From NCBI RefSeq assembly GCF_001625305.1, contig NW_017802469.1:408967-472966 (forward strand): 64,000 nucleotides of DNA. Reading direction: 5' to 3'. The stretch is from Branchiostoma belcheri. Lineage: Eukaryota > Chordata > Leptocardii > Amphioxiformes > Branchiostomatidae. The notes beneath the pieces were generated by a model. The model was not told the origin of the DNA. It did no database searches and saw only the letters and a list, made by a program, of their open reading frames with translations. The stretch's first letter is position 1. The number at the start of each line of letters is the position of its first letter. A program made the translations under genes and the position numbers. This document shows positions 22,995 to 33,925 of the stretch, in pieces.

Positions 22995-25900
22995 TCAGAA
23001 GTCTCCTTTTTGATCTGAAATGGATAAAAATGGCAGTTAGATTTTCAGAACATTCAAATCAAACATTGTATTAACCACACAACTATTCTAGCCTAAAACA
23101 TTACTCTAAATATACCTTTAAGTAGAAAACAGTAAAACAAGACAGGCCAAAAAAACAAGATTCCTACATTGTCAAATTTTGAAATCATAAAACCTTGTAA
23201 AACAAGAAATGATGGAACATCACACATAAAAATGATGGAACATCACACATCACTGCATTAAAGTAAAAGACAAAACATTAAATCAGAGCCTTTTCTTGTC
23301 TCCTCTCTTCATAGCTATCTGCCATCCACCTTCCGGCATGGCAACAGACATCTTTGCCCATTTTCAGCATGTTGACCACTTTCAGAGGGCAAAAAAATTT
23401 CTGTTCCCCCCCCCCCAAAATCAGACGAAAATTAATGCACGCGCTGACGTCATCCATAAAAATTACTTGCTGTGGCTTTACGTTTGACAAAGGTAAAATT
23501 TGTGACTTACCGCTGTTTTCAATCATTTTGCCCTTCCATGTGCCGGACAGTCCCTTAACAAATTTGTTGAAGGTCTCCACACTTTTCTTCAGGCTTGTCT
23601 TCTGATAGTCTAGAAAAAATTCAAATCACAAAAATTCATAACACATCTGTTTTAACAATGTTCACATATCTTTTCTTATATGCATAATGTTTCTGTCTTG
23701 GATCTTCAAATTTTTGTATGGAATTTTATACAGAATTTGGTCTAAAACAAGTCATGAAGAGCTACTACAAATATGACATCATTATCAAAATGTATTACAC
23801 ATAAGGTCACTGACCTTGGATTTTCCTCTTGGTCCCAGGTTGAGCCTCATTCTCCTTCCCAGGTTGTTCCTTGTACTCGTCTATCTCTTTGCACAAAGTG
23901 CTGTGTAAAACATGTAAAAAAGAAATCAATTATTTTGCTTTCAATCAAGTCTACAATCTTTCATTCTACCTAAGAAAATTTCTAAAGAGATTTTCTCTTG
24001 AATCATAGAAGCGTACTTTCTAAAACTGTCTGACTTTTGAGGTTTACATGAGAATTAAACTAAAAATTCAAATGTCCCGAAGTGAGGAAATGAACTGTCC
24101 AAACCTGTTTTTCGGGAAGTATTGTATGACTTCAACTTGAATTCAACTTTTTTTTTGCTCACGTTCTGACTCCGAAGCACACCATAATTGCAGAGTAGAC
24201 AGGTAATTTTTTGAGGGGAGGGGGACTTTTCCAGAGCCAAAAGCCAGCAAGAGCGTCTGATAAACAAAAGAAGGGTTGACATTCTGATGTTGATTATTTT
24301 TCTACTGTCCCAAAAATGTTCCAGAGTGTCTTTTTAGTTGTCCCAGCTTAAATTTTAGTGATCACTGGCCATAAGGACACTGTTAATTCGAGCCCTGCTA
24401 TTCTTATCCATTCTTACCTTATTGTGGGTACTGCAAATGGGTCAAAGTTGTCGACATCCTCCACATCAATGGGAACACACACCCGTCCTGAAAAACAGGC
24501 AAGAAAATATTAACATACATGTATTAAAACTGGAAGTTCTGCTGCAGTGCCAAGGAAAGTCACTAGGGGGTCAACAAATTATGTGCATCTTCAGAAATGC
24601 AACACCTACTCCCATACAAATTGTATGAGTACAAGCTGCGTAAGACTGGACTGTAAGGTTTGAACCTTTCGCGCCGGGAAGGTCCCCTACTCTTTTCGAC
24701 AAGTGTGGTGGGTTCTTTAACGTGCGTGGGGTGTGGTTCTCCCAAACACGGGACCTCCATTTAACGTCCTATTTGAGGGACGTCCCTAACCGAAGCTATG
24801 TACTCATTTACACCTGAGTGAAGTGAGGAAAGTCGTGTAAAGTGCCTTTCCCAAGGGCACAAGATCGGTGGCATCAGGCAGAATTCAAACCCGGGACCTC
24901 TTGGGTCTGAGTCGAACACACTACCATTATGCCACACGATTCCAAATGGCAAATATCATTACAATCATAGCATGGCAAATATGTCAAAACCTTGTCCATA
25001 CACATACATACATACAGCCACTGAAAACAGTACCTCCTTCACTAGTTTTGAGTATAAGACCTCACCTGTTTTGGGATGAATACAGAAGGGACTCTTCAGC
25101 AGATGGTTGACACCTTTGCTAACATTAACGTCCAGACGAGGGTAGCAGTACTGGAACACCACCTCATGGAGAGGGAACGGACTCTTCTTCATGTTATCCT
25201 GGGGAAAAAAGGATGTTGACCAATCAAATGGCTAGTTTGAACTCTTTATGTGTGATGTGGTTAGCACTGACCAATCAAATGGCTAGTTTCAACACATTTT
25301 GTGTTATGTGGTTAGCATTGACCAATCAAATGGCTAGTTTGAACTCTTTATTAGCACTGACCAATGAAATGGCTAGGTTAAACTTTTTAAGTATGATGTG
25401 GTTAGTGTTGACCAATCAAATGGCTAGTTTAAACTCTTTATGTTTGATGTGGTTAGCACTGACCAATCAAATGGCTAGTTTTAACTCTTTATGTGTGATG
25501 TGGTTAGCACTGACCAATCAAATGGCTAGTTCCAACTCTCTATGCGTTACACATTGTACATGTATGTGGTTAGCATTGACCAATCAAATGGCTAGTTTAA
25601 ACTCTTTATCTTGAACTCTTTATCTTTTTATGTTAGGTGTTTAGCAATAACCAATCAAATGGCTAGCTTCCACCGTTTATGTGTAATGTGATTTGTATGG
25701 ACCAATCAAATGGCTTTTTGTAGCTGTATCTCTTCATGAGTACTTATATTAGTTGGCAGTGTTCACATTCTTACCCTTTCCTTCTCAGATTTCACCGTCT
25801 TGAGCCATCTCTCCCAGATGTCTTTCGAGTCTCCCCCTTTGTCAGCATCTTCTTTAAGGATCTCTCTTAGACTTGCATGAAGTTAAGGAGTTCAACAACC

Positions 25901-28900
25901 TTCACTAACAAAACTTGAAAAAGAAAAATTTACAAAAAGTTCTTTTTACTTGTGTCTGAATTGTTACTGAGATAGGACTATATCTGACAACAATAAACAT
26001 GAGATACAAAATGTTCCCTTGCGGTAACAAGGAAAGCTGCTAGGGGGCAACATTAAACTATATACATCTTCCCACGTACTGAATATCATCACAATCGAAG
26101 CACCAAAACTACGTCAAACCCTAGTCCATACAAATAAAGGTAAACATCTGTGAATAGTTTCATCAGGTTGGTACATGTAAGTTACTAATAAAGATAATCT
26201 TTTTTATTGTTTTTTTTTTTTTTTAGTTTTTACACAACAAAGTGTTTTATTCACAGTTGACGTTTCGGTGACTGTCTGTCACCTTCCTCAGGGCAATTCT
26301 GACTGGTTCACATTGCACAGCAGCACAGGTGTCGATGCTATAGATGCATTCCCAATCGTACAATATCTACATGTATGTGTGGTTACAGGGAACTTTATCT
26401 ACAATGCGGTTCCAGATGTACGGAGTTGGATATATACACAATTGTGGTCTGAAACGTCGGCTGTGAATAAAACACTTGGTTGTGTAAAAAGAGTCCCTTT
26501 ACTCATAAAGGTTTGTCGAGTGTTGTTTTGAGTTCTAAGAAGGATATCTTGTTCAGGGAAGAGCCTCAGAACTTTCTTCAGCCTGTCTTCAGTCCCCAGG
26601 ATGTCCTGTTGTTCAAACAGGTAGTGTTTCATGTGTTTACTCATGATCTCAAACGCTGCCTTCAGGGACGGGTGCATCGGATCACGCATGGTCACCTTTT
26701 TAATCTGTGATTCACCACCCTGGGGTCAACAGAAGAGGATACCGTTTAAACTAGGGAAGTAACATTTGCAAAGCAAGTACATAATGTTTACCTTCGGACA
26801 TGGTCTGCCCTGTTAATTTTTACTTTAAAACATTCACATACATGTACTACGAGTACAAATGTATATGGTGACAGGAGTAGAGCAGACCATGAAATTGCAA
26901 CATTATGTAACCCAACACCAGTCACCATGGTGACAGACGTCATGTCATTGGCCAGGTCAAAGGTTAGTGTTTGGAACAGAAGAGGAAGAAACTGAGTAAA
27001 AACAATATGTTTTCCTTCGGTAAACATGATAATCATAAAACACATTTAAAGTATTAACACTAGAAAAGTAACATTTGCAAAGTAAATGCATAATGTTCAC
27101 CTTCACATATGGTCTGCTTTGTTGATTCTAACTCAAATACAATCATGTATGGTCAGACAGGAGTCTAAATCCCTTCTACTATAAAATTGCAACATTATGT
27201 AACCCAACACCAGTTACCATGGTGACAGACATCTGGTTTAGGTCATTGACCTTATTGGTTTGGAGAAGAACAGGAAACAGAGCAAAAACAATATGTTTTC
27301 CTTTGGTAAACATAATAATCATAAAACACATTTTAAATATTAACAAAAAAGCAAGATTCACAATTGATGGCATACATATATCTTGACAACAGAAAAACGC
27401 CTTTTTGTTGCATAGATAGGCCTTGAAGCAAGTGCTTGAGTTTTGTAATAGATTTAGGAATGGATTTTAAAGATTCTATGACTATAAAACTATTGTGACA
27501 GGACAGTGTTGCAATGCCCCCTGTTGATCATTGTGAGAATGACAGTTACTACAGCATGCTATATTAGTAGAAAGGTTTGCACATCACAACATATCTAGAA
27601 TTGCATAAGTGGTAAAATACAGGACATCCACACTTATGTCCCATCCAAGTACCAAGGTGAGGTACTCTCCTTTAGTCCTCTGAAGAAATTTCTGTTAAGT
27701 GCCTTTCCTGTAGTACAACATGGGGATCTGTTTGGGATTCGAACCCAGGACCTCTAGATTCCCAAACCCTAACCACAAGGCCAATATGTCCTACTGACCT
27801 TGACCACACTGAGATACTCCGCGATGGCTGTCCTGGCTGTCTGGTCCAGTTTTCTGGTGCTCTCATCACACACCCAACAGTGAACACCTCTCCTGCCAGA
27901 GTACACCCACAAACGGTGCTCAAATCCAAAATCATCTGAAAAAATACAACAAATATTTTGAAATCTGTTCCATGTAAATACACTGGACCACCTGTGGGGG
28001 TATGAATTAAAAAAGTGCATAATGTTTACCTTCTCATATGGTTTGCTTTGTTAATTCTTACTCAAACACATTCATTATATATGGTGACAGGAGTCTAAAT
28101 CCCTGCTGCTATAAAATTGCAACATGATGTAACCCAATACTAGTTACTATGGTGACAGACATCTGGTTCAGGTCATTGACTTTATTTGTTTGGAGACGAA
28201 GAAGAAGAGGAAGAAGAAACTGAGCAAAAACACTATGTTTTCCTTCTGCAAAGGTAAACATAAAAATTGTACTATGCTTTAACACAGGTCTAGCAAAAGA
28301 GTTGATTTCCTTTCATAGCTTAAAATTTACCAATTACACATTGCAATATTCCATTTAGATTCTCTTATCCTTTAGTTCACTGAAGTAGCCATTATGCTAC
28401 CAATCAATGGTCATGTAGTAGAAAGGCAGCAGAGAGAATGCTACAATAACACAAATGAAGTACAGACCTCTGAGTGCTCTATCCACAATCTTGATTGCTA
28501 TAACCATCAGAGGCCAGCAATTTTCACAGATGTTTGCTCCCCTATACAAAACAAACAAACAAACAAACAAGCAAATAATGTTAAGATCTAAAAGTTATGA
28601 CAATTATCAAAATTAAACTTGTTAAAAGTATGTAAAACATGTAATAATGTTATGTGTTTATTTTAATGTAATGATGTAAATACCAATGCCATTCAGGCAA
28701 CATTATAGTTCTATTTTGTATTTCTGCAATGTTGGTATGAAAAAGGAAGAATATTATTTTTATTATTATTATTATTATTATTGATAAATGTTAAAGTGAT
28801 TCAGGCTTGATTACTAGTCATGAATCATATCAAGTACAAAGTAGTGCCTGATACATAAATCATATGATATTATTCAACAAAACAAGTAGATGATAACTTC

Positions 28901-31283
28901 GTTATTGAGTTGGAGAAGAGCTAAATTTTTGTCATGTATTTTACCAACTCAGATGAACTTTCATGCTAATAGTAGATGATAACTTATGTGTATTTCTAGC
29001 CATCTATTAATTGTGACAACCGTCCTTTAGCGAAAATAGTTTAGTTGAAATGTTGACAACAAGCTAATTCAGCTCTATATAAACAGTATCACATTTCACT
29101 GCAAACAATCCTTTTTGAAAGAAATACATTTTGATAAGTAATGTGAAGTTCAGAACTTACGAGCAACAGTTCCTGACATCATCATAATCTGTCATGTCGA
29201 TATCAAACACCAGTTCTTTCTCCTGTGCCTGGAAGGCTCCTGGCTTCACCGTTTTGTGGTCCTTTGGCTGGTGAAATGGAAAGATAGGTTGTTTCATGAC
29301 TTAAAGTCGAATTGAAAACATAACCATGTATTTATGTATGATAAGAAGTTCACAGTTGTATTAACTGTTATGCTACAAGGACATGTAAAGGTTTCAAATT
29401 CCTAATTTTTTTTATTCACATATATTTATTGTGTATTTTTCCTAATTCCTAATTTTGCATCTATTCCTTCATACAAGATCAAAAAGATGACATTTTTACT
29501 TTATCATAAATATCAAACTTTTTTTCATGTTCTTTTTATTTAATTTTCTAAGAAAGACAAAAAACAAAAAACATAAGCAGACATGCATCAAAAATAGATG
29601 AAAACAAAATACATACAAAGTATGAAAATATGATTTGAATCTATTTGGTAATCATAGTTCAGAACAATTTGAACATAATGACTTAAAACCTTATCAAACT
29701 GTTGGAGAATGAGTAAATAGAGACAAATCCCAAATTAGAAAGGTAACATTCACAAAGCAAATGCATAATGTTTACCTTCGCATATGGTCTGCTCTGTTAA
29801 TTCTTACTCAAACACATTCACATATATGGTGACAAGAATCTCTCCTGCTATAAAATTGCAACATGATGTAACCCAACATCAGTTACCATGGTGATAGACG
29901 TCTGGTTCAGGTCATTGACATTATTGGTTTGGAGAAGAAGAAACAGCAAACATGAAAAGCCATAAAACCATAAAACTAAAATATGCAAAGCTAATACGGT
30001 ACAAATCTTGTATGTTTGTTTGTTTGTTTGTTTGTGCATCCATACCTTGTGTGAGAAGACGGCTCCGATGTCGATCTTGTACGGCATGACTCTCTGGATC
30101 TCCTTCTCCATCTCTGATTGGTCGGAGAAGGACTGGTAGCGGATGTAGATGTCGTCCTTCAGCGTAAAGGAGAACTCGCGGTTTTGGAAATACGACTTTT
30201 CCACTGTGGAGGGAAGTTGAGAGTATTGTCACTAGCGTCTGGGCTCGAAATACTGCCTATATAGTGCCGGTAAAATTGGAGCTGTGCAGGTATTTTTTTA
30301 TGTATACCTGTAGCTTACTAGCTTACCTGGGCCATATACTGGGTATATGCAGGTTAGTTTAGGGCCTAGGAAAAAAATTGTGTTTCCTGTTTCAGTCCTG
30401 AAAGAATTAGGGTCAGTAGGTATGGATAATCTTTTTTCTTCTTTTTTTTAGACTTCAGTGATATCTATATAGTGGCCCAATTTATACAATACAGTTTCAC
30501 AAAGTAAAACTTGCATGAGGACACTTTTATAATGTCAATGTTCATAAAACCAATTCTACAGCATGGTTGATCAGCTCGAAAAATTTATGTCCCTTGCAGG
30601 GATCCACCCCCCAAAAAAGTCTAGGGTCAGCAGCTTTTTGTGGGGTCGGTCGGGAAACACAACATTTTTTTCCTAGGCCTAGGTAGAATAATATTTGGAG
30701 CTGAGCAGGTATTTTTGATGTCTACCTACATCTAACCTGCACTGGTCCATGTACTGGGTATATATATTTTTAACAGTTGGTGAGTGTGGATTTTCATTAC
30801 CTGTATTGAATGTTGCCACCTATGAAGTGTAAAAGAAATAGTGGCAATGGCTTTTGAACAGCTTTTTGTTGTAACTATCCATATGTGGAGTGGTGCAGAT
30901 AAAAAGAATTATTTTTCATAGGGTTGCATACCATTGCATAATTCAGGAAATCTTAGAGTCACGTGCAACGATCATTATCGCTGTTGTGCAACAGTAACAT
31001 GTCCATAACTGTCATATAGATCATGTTAACCATAAAATTTCTATCCCCGACGCGACAGTTTACGAAGTATTATATTTTTCGCCCCCCTCCCCCAAACCAA
31101 TCCGTCAAAACACACTTCTTTTCTGTCAGAATTTCACCGCCTACCTCCTCCATAGCTGAGCCACTTGTAGTACGGTCCGTAAGGGAACAGTCTCTTGTAG
31201 TAGATCGGTAGTAACTCGGGCAGATCGTTCCTGTCGTAAGCTGTATTTTCTGCCGTGCTCTGTTTCACTTCGCCTTCCGCCAT
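22995..31283 (-). CDS. prim1: DNA primase small subunit (12 exons, 427 aa)
   Basis: Coding exons in order on the minus strand: 31283-31145, 30203-30046, 29267-29161, 28541-28468, 27935-27799, 26719-26548, 25863-25775, 25198-25066, 24487-24418, 23900-23815, 23609-23511, 23014-22995; total 1284 nt, all phases consistent. The enzyme makes RNA primers in the nuclear Pol alpha-primase complex. Visible: [19 protein letters not shown] near the start, [18 protein letters not shown], the catalytic VFDIDM (D121, D123), zinc ligands CC-x5-C-x2-[15 protein letters not shown] (172-185) and [20 protein letters not shown] with the third aspartate D315. Length matches animal PRIM1 (~420 aa). Start: MAEGEVK at 31283; an in-frame ATG at 31346 would add 21 residues and is less likely. 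Intron 6 (26547-25864) carries U12-type signals. Confidence 0.95.
23131..23476 (+). mobile_element. MITE family A, 5'-deleted copy in PRIM1 intron 11
   Basis: Retains 'caagattcctacattgtcaa', 'ccaccttccggcatggcaac' and the right end TCATCCATAAAAATTACTTG. The left GGCCACAGC end is missing. It ends about 35 bp before exon 11 (plus-strand coordinates). Confidence 0.8.
24055..24400 (+). repeat. Dispersed repeat D
   Basis: Shares 'attgtatgacttcaacttga', 'gcagagtagac', 'tgataaacaaaagaaggg', 'acattctgatgtt' and 'agtgatcactggcca' with 60975-61345 in the same orientation. I see no terminal repeats. Family unknown. It lies in a PRIM1 intron. Confidence 0.7.
24555..24945 (-). mobile_element. tRNA-derived SINE, long form
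   Basis: On the minus strand: head GTGTGGCATAATGGTAGTGT and B-box GGTCCCGGGTTTGAATTC, body CTTGGGAAAGGCACTTTACA, then a longer tail with 'gggacgtccctcaaatagga', 'acgttaaagaacccaccaca' and 'cttgtactcatacaattt'. It lies in PRIM1 intron 8. Confidence 0.75.
25205..25720 (+). repeat. CCAAT-box tandem array (~51-bp period, ~10 copies) in PRIM1 intron 7
   Basis: About ten units of 'gaccaatcaaatggctagtt' followed by 'gaactctttatgtgtgatgt' and 'ggttagcact'. Every unit carries CCAAT, the NF-Y core. It creates a spurious repetitive frame at 25213-25614. Confidence 0.9.
25864..26547 (-). other. U12-type (AT-AC-class) intron of PRIM1
   Basis: The 5' end on the coding strand is G|ATATCCTTC (consensus ATATCCTTT), and near the 3' end lies CTCCTTAAC (consensus branch site TTCCTTAAC), 19 nt before the acceptor that keeps the frame (TAAGAG|AG ATC). 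No GT donor near the conserved exon end gives an alignable product: the nearest, GAGTAAAG at 26503, would add 15 residues that break the match and join out of register with exon 7. With the ATATCC donor the protein reads ..[14 protein letters not shown].., and the spacing to the conserved RW pair is within one residue of human PRIM1. Confidence 0.8.
26229..26491. mobile_element. Inverted-repeat element inside the U12 intron
   Basis: Arms of ~40 bp: TTTACACAACAAAGTGTTTT ATTCACAG.. on the left and the complement of GTGAATAAAACACTTGGTTG TGTAAAA on the right, both also carrying AAACGTC. Such ends are common at retroelement tails; class undetermined. Confidence 0.65.
26758..27027 (+). mobile_element. 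Dispersed element E (GGTAACATTTGC..GGTAAACAT)
   Basis: Copy of a ~250-bp family recurring at 27069, 28014, 29742, 42145, 43118 and 44071, in reverse at 48524-48750, and partially in reverse at 37905. It starts GTAACATTTGCAAAGCAA..AATGTTTACC, contains 'gcaacattatgtaacccaac' and 'ccatggtgacagacg', and ends CCTTCGGTAAACAT. The ends (ATGTTTACC and GGTAAACAT) are short inverted repeats. This copy is diverged in the middle. Confidence 0.75.
27069..27312 (+). mobile_element. Dispersed element E
   Basis: Second consecutive copy in PRIM1 intron 5, closer to consensus: 'aatgttcaccttcacatatg', 'acccaacaccagttaccatg', 'aaacaatatgttttcctttg' and 'gtaaacata'. Confidence 0.85.
27640..27791 (-). mobile_element. 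tRNA-derived SINE next to a PRIM1 splice donor
   Basis: Minus-strand head GGCCTTGTGGTTAGGGTTTG and B-box GGTCCTGGGTTCGAATCC. It begins about 8 nt downstream of the exon 5 donor (AAG|GTCAGTAGG), on the same strand as the gene, so the donor context runs straight into the SINE head. Confidence 0.75.
28014..28262 (+). mobile_element. Dispersed element E
   Basis: Copy with 'cataatgtttaccttctcat', 'aacatgatgtaacccaatac' and 'actatgttttccttctgcaa'. It lies in PRIM1 intron 4. Confidence 0.8.
28590..29160. other. PRIM1 intron 3, no repeat recognised
   Basis: AT-rich intronic sequence with an (ATT)n run near 28757-28782. Nothing else supported. Confidence 0.5.
29742..29950 (+). mobile_element. Dispersed element E, 3'-truncated
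   Basis: Starts 'ggtaacattcacaaagcaaa' and 'gcataatgtttaccttcgca', keeps 'aacatcagttaccatggtga', and breaks off after 'ttggagaagaagaaacagca'. Confidence 0.8.
30240..30780. mobile_element. Nested pair: TAGGCCTAGG MITE inside an older repeat
   Basis: Inner element ~30359-30682 with inverted ends TAGGGCCTAGGAAAAAAATT and GTGTTTCC and their complement. It is flanked on both sides by related sequence ('ggagctgtgcaggtattttt'..'tactgggtatat' and 'ggagctgagcaggtattttt'..'tactgggtatat'), a partial duplication of the host repeat. Confidence 0.65.
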
Positions 31284-31340
31284 TTTTTTCGCTCCAAAAT
31301 TTGGCGCGAGATTTACTGCGTCTGCGCAGTAAGACTCAGT

Positions 31341-31533
31341 CTCCAAGCAGATGTTTGGGGTTATTTTTGGCGTGTTTTTAGGCTTTTTTTATCGGGGTTT
31401 CTTTTTTGCAATGGATTTTTTTCAACCAACCAATCAACACAATGTGTAAAAATTCCAGTGCCAAAATAGAAACCCCGGTAAAAAAAAAGCCTAAAAACAC
31501 GCCAAAATTAACCCCAAACCTCTGCTTGGAGAG
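31341..31533. mobile_element. Fold-back MITE immediately upstream of PRIM1
   Basis: Inverted halves CTCCAAGCAGATGTTTGGGG..GGCGTGTTTTTAGGC.. and complement. It begins 58 bp upstream of the chosen PRIM1 ATG, so it lies in the 5' UTR or core promoter. Confidence 0.85.
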
Positions 31534-32289
31534 TAGGAAGACCTACGCTGACCTATGAACTTTCAGATAAATTAGCGCGCGAAATCTTACAGGTTGTTTG
31601 TATTTCAGAGTTTTCAATATATCTACAAAATAATTATATGTTTCTAATTTGCATAGCACCGCACATACATTTTTCTCTGACATCTAAAAGTAATTTCAAA
31701 GACTGAATTGAGGGAAAAACGCAATATATAGACCTTCACATACATGTATATCGAAACTAAATAACAAGTGCAGTATTTTCAAGTTGAAACCAATTTAACA
31801 AGTTTTCAGTGGTCTAGCTGTATACTATATTGGTGAACAAGTGAAGCCTAGCTAGCTGTTAAATTTTCTCACTATTGTTTTTCATAAGTGGGGTAGGTGT
31901 GCGGAGTAAATATTATGTTTACATTTTTTGTTTGCTAAAAGTAAGGTTCTTAATAACATTCCCAAAAACAAAAAGACATTTATTTACCTGGTACACAAGT
32001 ATAAGTTGTGAGATTCCTATATAGCTAAATAATCAAAGGTCAAAATTTCTTCTACCTGTGTTGTAAGATCCTTGTTTTCCAATATAAGCTTTCAAAACAA
32101 TGCCTAGTTATTTACGGAAGTATGTTTACATGTTTACTGTGCATGTTTACAGTTCAAAAGTTCATTTTCCAGAAGCCTGGAAACACTGCACAATACAGGC
32201 GACCCACCATTTCTTGAGTCAGACGACACATTCTACTATTTATTTTGCAAACGACGGCATACTAATTTAGAATACTAGTCACGCACGCA
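31534..32289. other. PRIM1 upstream intergenic sequence
   Basis: No exon or full repeat recognised between the fold-back MITE and the divergent candidate exon at 32358. AT-rich. Confidence 0.5.
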
Positions 32290-32357
32290 CGCACGTATAC
32301 GTACGGTTGCGTCAGGTCACGTGACCCTTACGTCACCGTACGTCGACGCAGCGCGGC
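32280..32357 (+). promoter_or_regulatory. Candidate CpG-containing promoter with E-box and CRE-like words
   Basis: Locally CpG-dense: (CGCA)n, GGTCACGTGACC (a 12-bp perfect palindrome containing the CACGTG E-box) and TTACGTCACC (CRE-like), directly before an ATG with a fair context (GCGGCATGG). No TATA box seen. Inference only. Confidence 0.4.
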
Positions 32358-32384
32358 ATGGCGAACGCTGACGGCAAAACACAG
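32358..32384 (+). CDS. Candidate isolated first exon (9 codons)
   Basis: ATG followed by nine codons (MANADGKTQ) ending at a good donor CAG|GTAAAA. A phase-0 acceptor exists at 34849 (TTTCAG|ACGCAAGTTGCC) whose short exon ends at AACAG|GTAAAA, but I could not continue this convincingly. It could be an alternative 5' exon of the downstream kelch gene or of an unlisted gene. Low support. Confidence 0.3.
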
Positions 32385-32649
32385 GTAAAAACGCCGTATT
32401 TACGTCGCGTTTTTCTCAGTTTTTCTCAGTATTCGTGTCATCTTTTAAGCACCATACATCACCACAGCCACACGCAACTGTATCGTCGTAAATGTCGTAT
32501 TTTATATGTACTGTTAATGTACGATACGGGCCGTATCGGACCATATATCACATATAAGTATATCGTTCTTTGTTGTCATACAACACGTCAGTGCCTGGCG
32601 CAGTTGCCATTTCACCACCATGTTATTATTATTAACGATCATTGCGGTT

Positions 32650-33470
32650 AGATGCGGTGAAATAAAACACCGTGAATTTACCACAGAATGCACTGTGTAA
32701 TGTTTTTGTGTTATCCCTCGTGTATATGGGAAAATATTAATATTGGTTTATCACGATGATATATAAAAGTCGTACCGTAAAAGTTGATATTGTTGTCTCA
32801 ATATTATGTGACTATCTTCAACTGGTGCATTGTTTTTAGAAAAGCAGACATTTTTTTCACTCACATATAATCATAAATACAGTATCAACAGGTTTGTATT
32901 GTGAAATTGGATAAATATGTAACTAGGTCATTCTGATAATTCTATAAACAGTTTATTTTTTACATCATATCTTTAAGACTGATCATGTGTTAAGAAAGAA
33001 ATATTAGATTCGAGATAAAATAACTGAAATTAAGAATTCTGGCAAAATATGAACGCCCCAAGGGAATAATAAATTGTAAGATTTAGTCACTGTTTCTTTG
33101 TATGTTACTTTCTTATTTTTTTTTCTTTATATTTATTCACATATATTCATTGAGTATTAGGCAAGAAGCACAGTTACTTATATGACGCCTTCTACTAAAA
33201 AAAAAACATAAAACGAGCTTCTACTAAAAAAACATAAAACGAGAGTAAAACGCAATGAGAAAATACATACATACTAATTAAAAATTGGTCAAAGAAAAAT
33301 GATCGAGTATAAACTCATTTTATTGTTGTCAAAATGTATGTTAGAATAATAGAATTTATGTATGTACAATGGCACTGTCATATATGCATTAATAATATTC
33401 GTCATATATGCATTAATAATATTCGTCATAAACGCCATATGGTAGATGTAGATGTAGATGTTGCGAACAT
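32650..33470. other. intergenic AT-rich sequence
   Basis: No exon seen. Small duplications occur ('ttctactaaaaaaacataaaacga' twice near 33190-33240; 'tcatatatgcattaataatattcg' twice near 33378-33425). Confidence 0.5.
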
Positions 33471-33925
33471 ATTCCGTGTTGCGTATGATATGTGATTTAT
33501 GGACGTTCCTTTCGTGTGATTGCTAATCAATGAACATATTCCGTGTTGCGTTTGTTATTTGATTTATGGACGTTCCTTTCGTGTGATTGCTAATCAATGA
33601 TCATATTGTGCGAACAGATTCCGTGTTGCGTTTGTTATTTGATTTATGGACGTTCCTTTCGTGTGATTGCAATTCAATGATCATATTGTGCGAACAGATT
33701 CCGTGTTGCGTTTGTTATTTGATTTATGGACGTTCCTTTCGTGTGATTGCTAATCAATGTTCATATTGTGCGAACAGATTCCGTGTTGCGTTTGTTATTT
33801 GATTTATGGACGTTCCTTTCGTGTGATTGCTAATCAATGTTCATATTGTGCGAACAGATTCCGTGTTGCGTATGATATGTGATTTATGGACGCTCCCTTT
33901 GTGTGATTGCTATTAACCAATGATC
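33464..33925 (+). repeat. ~81-bp tandem array, about 5-6 copies
   Basis: Units read 'gcgaacagattccgtgttgc', 'gtttgttatttgatttatgg', 'acgttcctttcgtgtgattg' and 'ctaatcaatgatcatattgt'. Central copies are almost identical, implying recent expansion. Upstream of the kelch gene. Confidence 0.92.

Noticed and set aside
25213..25614. 133-residue repetitive frame ([11 protein letters not shown] repeats)
   Set aside because: It is the plus-strand translation of the CCAAT tandem array inside a PRIM1 intron. The repeat length being a multiple of three in places keeps it open by chance.
26503..26547. GT donor GAGTAAAG for PRIM1 exon 6
   Set aside because: It would add 15 residues that do not align with PRIM1, and joining it to exon 7 in frame gives a poorer match than the ATATCC donor.
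33464..33925. CRISPR-like array
   Set aside because: The repeats are ~81 bp and contiguous without unique spacers, in a eukaryotic setting.
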